DNA of 40,423 nucleotides, from positions 1 to 40,423 of the IMG/VR virus record IMGVR_UViG_3300034418_001059. One strand, written 5' to 3'. Under the pieces are notes generated by a model. It had not been told where the DNA came from, ran no database searches, and saw only the letters and a list, made by a program, of their open reading frames with translations. The position numbers and the translations under genes are program-made. This DNA comes from a virus. Within the stretch, counting starts at the first letter, position 1, and each line of letters starts with the position of its first letter. This document shows positions 36,549 through 40,423 of the stretch, piece after piece.

Positions 36549-38064
36549 TGAACTGATACTGGGACCGCCCGGAACTGGGAAAACACATACGTTGATGGAG
36601 CGGGTGAACGATTACTTTGAGGAGGGCGGTGCGCCTCACAGATTTGCGTTTGTTTCATTTACTCGCAAGTCCATTCAGGAGGCTATGGAACGGGCTTGTC
36701 TGAAGTTTAGTCTCAAGCCAAAAGAGTTGCCGCACTGCAGGACGTTGCATGCCACGGCGTTCCACGGTCTTGGGCTACAGTCCTCCGATGTTATGGGGGC
36801 TGATGATTACAGAAAGCTGTCAGGTCTCCTACGTCTTGACCTACTGGCGAGAGACGGGGTTGATGCAGCGGACGGGTTAATCAAGACAACACTGTCGGGG
36901 TCAGGTGCTCAGTACCTAAACATAATCGACCGAGCGCGGTCTCGCTTGCTCTCTCTTGAAGAGGAGTTCAACGACTCGGGAAATTATGGCCTAGCATTTT
37001 CCAAGCTGGTGAATGTGGAAGCCACGCTGACTAAGTACAAGACGCAGGAAGCAAAGCTAGATTTCGGGGATTTTATTTCACGGTATGTGGAGATTGTTAA
37101 TCCTCCGGAGCTAGACCTGTTGATTGTGGACGAGGCCCAAGATTTAACGCCGTCACAGTGGCAGATGGTTGCGAAGATGTCGGAGGATGCCAAGCGAACT
37201 ATCATTGCAGGGGATGACGATCAGGCTATCCATGAGTGGACGGGCGTAAAGGTAGAAGACTTCCTAAGTTGCTCAGACAAAAGGATTGTATTGAGCCAGT
37301 CCTACAGGATGCCGCAGGCTGTTCACAATCTGTCTCAGATGATTGTAAAGCGGATAGATAACCGCATTGTGAAAGAGTTCGAGCCAACGGACAGAGAAGG
37401 CTCCATTAGATACCATGTAAACATTGAGACGGTGCCCTTGTGGAAAGGTTCGTGGACCTTGATGGCTCGTACTAATTCCTATGCTTGGGAGTTGGCAAAG
37501 CAGGTTCGAGCGTATGGATACCTGTATAGTTTTCGAGGACGGGGGAGCGTAAGCGAAGCGGTTGCCGATGGCCTAGACGTATGGCGGAAGCTGCAAGATG
37601 GGGAGCGTGTTGGTCTTGCGAGGATCAGGGACCTATACAAGAACGTCCCGAAGATGGGGGACTATCGGGTGGTCAAGCGGGGAGCGGTTGGTTTGTTGGA
37701 TGCTGCAGCGGATGACGCGATGCTTTCTTACGATGATCTTGTATCAGAGTTTGGCATGGTTGCTCCGCTAAATCGTCCGGCTACGGACGTAATGAACCTT
37801 GGTAACGAGGACAGGCTATACATAGAGTCGCTTGAGGCACGGGGGGAGAACATCTCTGATACACCTCGTATTAAAATCTCAACCATCCACGCGATGAAGG
37901 GTGGGGAGGACGAGAACTGCATGGTGTATTTGGGTTCAACGAAGGCGTGTGAGGAGTCCAAGAACCCAGACGCGGAGCATCGGGTGTTCTATGTTGCGGT
38001 GACTAGGACCAAAGAGAACCTGCACATTTTGGAATCAGACAAACGGTACAGGTACATGCTATGA
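36535..38064 (+). CDS. UvrD/Rep-family (SF1) DNA helicase
   Basis: A 509-residue protein with the full SF1A set: LILGPPGTGKTHTLMER (Walker A, 10-17), FVSFTRKS (Ia), CRTLHATAFHGLG, LLIVDEAQDLTPSQW (II), IIAGDDDQAIHEWTG (III), VLSQSYRMP (IV), ISTIHAMKGGEDENC (V) and FYVAVTRTKENLHIL (VI). Members unwind DNA 3' to 5' in replication, repair and recombination. It may be the replicative helicase here, as no DnaB-type gene is seen. It overlaps the HTH gene before and the DUF6378-like gene after it. Confidence 0.93.
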   Translation: MITNSELILGPPGTGKTHTLMERVNDYFEEGGAPHRFAFVSFTRKSIQEAMERACLKFSLKPKELPHCRTLHATAFHGLGLQSSDVMGADDYRKLSGLLRLDLLARDGVDAADGLIKTTLSGSGAQYLNIIDRARSRLLSLEEEFNDSGNYGLAFSKLVNVEATLTKYKTQEAKLDFGDFISRYVEIVNPPELDLLIVDEAQDLTPSQWQMVAKMSEDAKRTIIAGDDDQAIHEWTGVKVEDFLSCSDKRIVLSQSYRMPQAVHNLSQMIVKRIDNRIVKEFEPTDREGSIRYHVNIETVPLWKGSWTLMARTNSYAWELAKQVRAYGYLYSFRGRGSVSEAVADGLDVWRKLQDGERVGLARIRDLYKNVPKMGDYRVVKRGAVGLLDAAADDAMLSYDDLVSEFGMVAPLNRPATDVMNLGNEDRLYIESLEARGENISDTPRIKISTIHAMKGGEDENCMVYLGSTKACEESKNPDAEHRVFYVAVTRTKENLHILESDKRYRYML

Positions 38065-38366
38065 AAAGAGATGAGGTGCTAGACAAAGCCAAGTCTCTGA
38101 TATCTGGTGACAGGCAAGAGGACTACGGGGATGCAACACAATCGTTCAGGGCCATTGCAGATGGGTGGAACGTCATTGTTTCTAGGGCAATTAAACAGAA
38201 CGGGAAGTTTGCCCCTATTACTCCCGCGCATGTAGCGTTGATGATGGACTGGTTGAAAACAACACGGCTGCTCAATGACACGTCACATCAAGACTCGTGG
38301 GTGGACAAGGCAGGTTACAGCGCACTGGGCGCAGAAATAGGTTTATCAAATGGCGAAAAAAGATAA
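38061..38366 (+). CDS. DUF6378-like protein (101 aa)
   Basis: A 101-residue protein with DRQEDYGDATQSFRAIADGW, ITPAHVALMMDWLKTTRLLN, and HQDSWVDKAGYSALGAEIGL. The order R-x-x-x-YG, then HVALMM-x-x-LK, then H-x-DS-x-VD-x-AGY is that of DUF6378, from memory. The helical, His/Asp-bearing architecture suggests an all-alpha nucleotide-handling fold such as MazG-like proteins, but this is unproven. It is coupled to the helicase (ATGA) and overlaps the polymerase start by 17 bases, so it is part of the replication unit. Confidence 0.78.
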   Translation: MKRDEVLDKAKSLISGDRQEDYGDATQSFRAIADGWNVIVSRAIKQNGKFAPITPAHVALMMDWLKTTRLLNDTSHQDSWVDKAGYSALGAEIGLSNGEKR

Positions 38367-40251
38367 GACGATTAGTTTCATTGAGCGCATGGAAATGGAT
38401 AACTTTGATCCCGATTGGAATATCCCTTTCGAGTTGCCCGACCTGACGGGCTACAAAGAAATAGCCGTGGACCTTGAGACGAGAGACCCGAACCTCACCA
38501 CCCTTGGCCCCGGATGGGCTAGGGGTGACGGAAATATTGTGGGCATTGCGGTAGCAGCGGGGGATTACTCTGGGTACTTTCCTATCCGGCACCAGAACGG
38601 GCACAATCTTGATCCGAAGGTCACGCTGCGCTGGTTCAAAAAGCAGATGGCTACACCTCGGATTGATAAGATCATGCACAATGCAACCTATGATGCAGGG
38701 TGGCTACACGCGGAGGGCATAGAGGTGCAGGGTCGGATCATCGACACGATGGTTGCTGCTCCTTTGATAGACGAGAACAGGTTTTCATATAGCCTAAACA
38801 ATCTGGGTCGTGACTGGATTGACATGCGTAAGAACGAGAAGATGTTACGCGCTGCAGCAAAGGACTTTGGCTTTGATCCCAAGTCAGAGATGTGGCGTCT
38901 GCCTCCGATGTACGTTGGTGCATACGCGGAGCAGGACGCAATCATGACGCTGAAGCTTTGGCATCGGCTCAAGATAGAGATCAGCGAACAAGACTTGGGC
39001 GCAATCTTTGATCTCGAAACGGGCCTCATACCTTTGATGTTGGAGATGCGTAAGAACGGGGTGCGCGTTGATTTGGACAAGGCGGATCAAGCTAGGAACG
39101 GGCTACGCAAACAGGTCAAGACGCTCAAGGAGTTCATCAAACACAAGAGCGGGGTGCAGATAGAACCGTGGGCTGCAGAGTCAGTAAAGAAAGTCTTTGA
39201 GGCTTTGGACCTATCGTATCCAAATACGGAAGCTGGTGCCCCGTCCTTCACCAAACAGTATCTGTCCTCTCACCCGAACGAAGTGGCTCAGGCTATCGTT
39301 AAGCTGCGCGAGTTTGACAAGGCAGACGGTACGTTCATTGAAACCATACAGCGGCACAGTCACAAGGGACGCATACACTGCGAGTTCCACCAGCTACGGA
39401 GCGATGACGGAGGCACTGTAACCGGAAGGTTCTCGTCCTCAAACCCGAACCTGCAGCAAATCCCTGCGCGTGATCCGGACATCAAGAAGCTCATTCGTGG
39501 GCTGTTCATTCCGGAGGACGGGTGCCAGTGGGGTTCGTTTGACTACGCCAGTCAGGAGCCAAGGCTCTTGGTTCACTTTGCGGCAAGCGTGTCGGGTGTG
39601 CATAGGCATGACATGGTGGATCAGATTGTCAAAGAGTACCACTCAGGCGATGTCGATCTACACCAGATGGTGGCAGACTTCGCGGGGATTACCCGAAAGC
39701 AAGCCAAGACCGTGAACCTTGGGATCATGTATGGCATGGGAGTTGCAAAGCTGGCGGCTCAGTTGTCGATCACGCCGGACGAGGCCAAGGCATTGCTGTC
39801 CACGCACCATTCGAAGGTGCCTTTTGTTAAGGGGCTTGCGGAACTGGCAACGGTACAGGCATCCAAGCACGGTTCGATACGCACGTTGCTTGGTAGGCGG
39901 TGCCGCTTCCATTTATGGGAGCCTCGCACCTACGGGTATGAGAAGCCGCTCCCGTTAGAGGATGCGCAGAAAAAGCACGGCATGAACTTGCGCAGGGCGT
40001 TTACATACAAGGCACTTAACAAGTTGATCCAAGGATCAGCCGCCGACCAAACCAAACGAGCGATGTTGGATTGCTATAACGAGGGCTTGGTTCCTTCGCT
40101 CACGGTGCATGACGAACTGTGCTTTTCGGTACAGGATCAGAAGCAAGCGTCACGCATTACCGAGATCATGGAGCACGGTCTTGATGACGTTCTGAAAGTA
40201 CCATCCAAGGTGGATGAGGAGTTGGGTAGTAACTGGGGAGAGGTAGGGTAA
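38350..40251 (+). CDS. Family A DNA polymerase with 3'-5' exonuclease domain
   Basis: A 633-residue polymerase. The exonuclease has Asp41 and Glu43 (AVDLETRDP), HNATYDAGWL (Asp115) and YAEQDAIMTL (Asp196). The polymerase has TGRFSSSNPNLQQIP, motif A GSFDYASQEPRLL (Asp398), motif B RKQAKTVNLGIMYGMG (Arg449, Lys453, Leu457, Tyr461) and motif C TVHDEL (His587-Glu589). Leu457 stands where E. coli Pol I has Phe762. In phage surveys, Leu here has been linked with temperate or slowly replicating phages. There is no 5'-3' exonuclease domain. It is the last gene of the replication operon. Confidence 0.95.
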   Translation: MAKKDKTISFIERMEMDNFDPDWNIPFELPDLTGYKEIAVDLETRDPNLTTLGPGWARGDGNIVGIAVAAGDYSGYFPIRHQNGHNLDPKVTLRWFKKQMATPRIDKIMHNATYDAGWLHAEGIEVQGRIIDTMVAAPLIDENRFSYSLNNLGRDWIDMRKNEKMLRAAAKDFGFDPKSEMWRLPPMYVGAYAEQDAIMTLKLWHRLKIEISEQDLGAIFDLETGLIPLMLEMRKNGVRVDLDKADQARNGLRKQVKTLKEFIKHKSGVQIEPWAAESVKKVFEALDLSYPNTEAGAPSFTKQYLSSHPNEVAQAIVKLREFDKADGTFIETIQRHSHKGRIHCEFHQLRSDDGGTVTGRFSSSNPNLQQIPARDPDIKKLIRGLFIPEDGCQWGSFDYASQEPRLLVHFAASVSGVHRHDMVDQIVKEYHSGDVDLHQMVADFAGITRKQAKTVNLGIMYGMGVAKLAAQLSITPDEAKALLSTHHSKVPFVKGLAELATVQASKHGSIRTLLGRRCRFHLWEPRTYGYEKPLPLEDAQKKHGMNLRRAFTYKALNKLIQGSAADQTKRAMLDCYNEGLVPSLTVHDELCFSVQDQKQASRITEIMEHGLDDVLKVPSKVDEELGSNWGEVG

Positions 40252-40257
40252 AACCGC

Positions 40258-40312
40258 TCTCAAAGGCGGGATTCCCTATTAATAGTATATATAGCGAATC
40301 CCGCCTTTGAGA
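40258..40312. terminator. Perfect 17-bp inverted repeat after the polymerase
   Basis: TCTCAAAGGCGGGATTC (40258-40274) and its exact reverse complement (40296-40312) enclose a 21-base loop made almost wholly of A and T. It lies between the converging polymerase gene and the minus-strand gene ending at 40321. In the minus direction it is followed by GCGGTTTT, so it probably acts as a bidirectional terminator. The long loop is unusual. Confidence 0.75.
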
Positions 40313-40320
40313 CGCTAAAT

Positions 40321-40423
40321 CTACTGTCCCATCCCAAGTCTTCGAGCGATATCCATGTTGCGGAAGTCCCCGAGTAGCGTAGACGGAATGAACTGGCGCA
40401 AGCCTGTATCCGCTTGCTGCACG
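40321..40423 (-). CDS. C-terminal end of a late gene (cut by window edge)
   Basis: Read on the minus strand, the frame is open from the right edge to TAG at 40321-40323. The last 33 residues are VQQADTGLRQFIPSTLLGDF followed by RNMDIARRLGMGQ. The remainder lies outside the window. Minus orientation matches the late operon. If the molecule is circular, this is the 3' end of the gene that starts at position 200, because the phases agree exactly (66 codons plus two bases, then one base plus 34 codons with stop). Confidence 0.65.
   Translation of the reverse strand, partial: VQQADTGLRQFIPSTLLGDFRNMDIARRLGMGQ

Overview
The window is almost all of a tailed bacteriophage genome (Caudoviricetes). 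Gene order and protein types resemble phage contigs assembled from seawater, so a marine bacterial host, perhaps an alphaproteobacterium, is an inference from resemblance only. The virion genes seen (portal, two adaptor-like proteins, lytic transglycosylase, large ejection-type protein), with no tape measure or sheath, suggest a podovirus-like particle. No rRNA, tRNA, integrase or CRISPR array was recognised.

Layout. Positions 1-22395 form one long minus-strand late operon. In transcription order from 22395 leftwards it encodes an ejection-type protein with an HExxH motif, a lytic transglycosylase, two tiny Cys4 proteins, TerL, portal, a lysis cluster (exported Cys protein, two holin-like proteins, M15 endolysin), a GroES-like co-chaperonin, scaffold, Mu gpT-like major capsid protein followed by a clear terminator, small basic proteins, adaptor-like proteins and tail fibres, one with an S74 intramolecular chaperone. 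Positions 22396-23669 are non-coding and rich in inverted repeats. Positions 23670-25851 are a plus-strand cassette of eight unrecognised small genes. A 30-bp perfect direct repeat lies on each side of it (22842-22871 and 25901-25930). Positions 26002-26935 return to the minus strand with a PD-(D/E)XK nuclease and TerS. Positions 26936-27284 hold ten copies of TGTAATC plus a poly-T tract, a candidate origin or operator array.

Positions 27285-31278 are a plus-strand early operon: an ArdC-type antirestriction protein, then about a dozen small, mostly unrecognised genes that overlap by 1-17 bases, ending in an OB/winged-helix-like protein and a ribbon-helix-helix-like protein. A minus-strand island (31316-33012) carries an SNF2-type helicase behind a good sigma70-like promoter. 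Positions 33106-40251 are the plus-strand replication module: an ssDNA-binding-like protein, an archaeo-eukaryotic-type primase, an AlpA-like HTH protein, a UvrD/Rep helicase, a DUF6378-like protein and a family A DNA polymerase with Leu at the residue equivalent to E. coli Phe762. A 17-bp inverted repeat separates the polymerase from a minus-strand gene that runs off the right edge.

Most notable: the iteron-like array; the repeat-bounded cassette, which separates TerS from TerL and uses different codons; SSB-like C-terminal tails on both the SSB candidate and the primase; a recurring aromatic-x-x-Gly-Gly motif in five late proteins; and the fact that the partial genes at the two window ends would join in frame if the molecule were circular.
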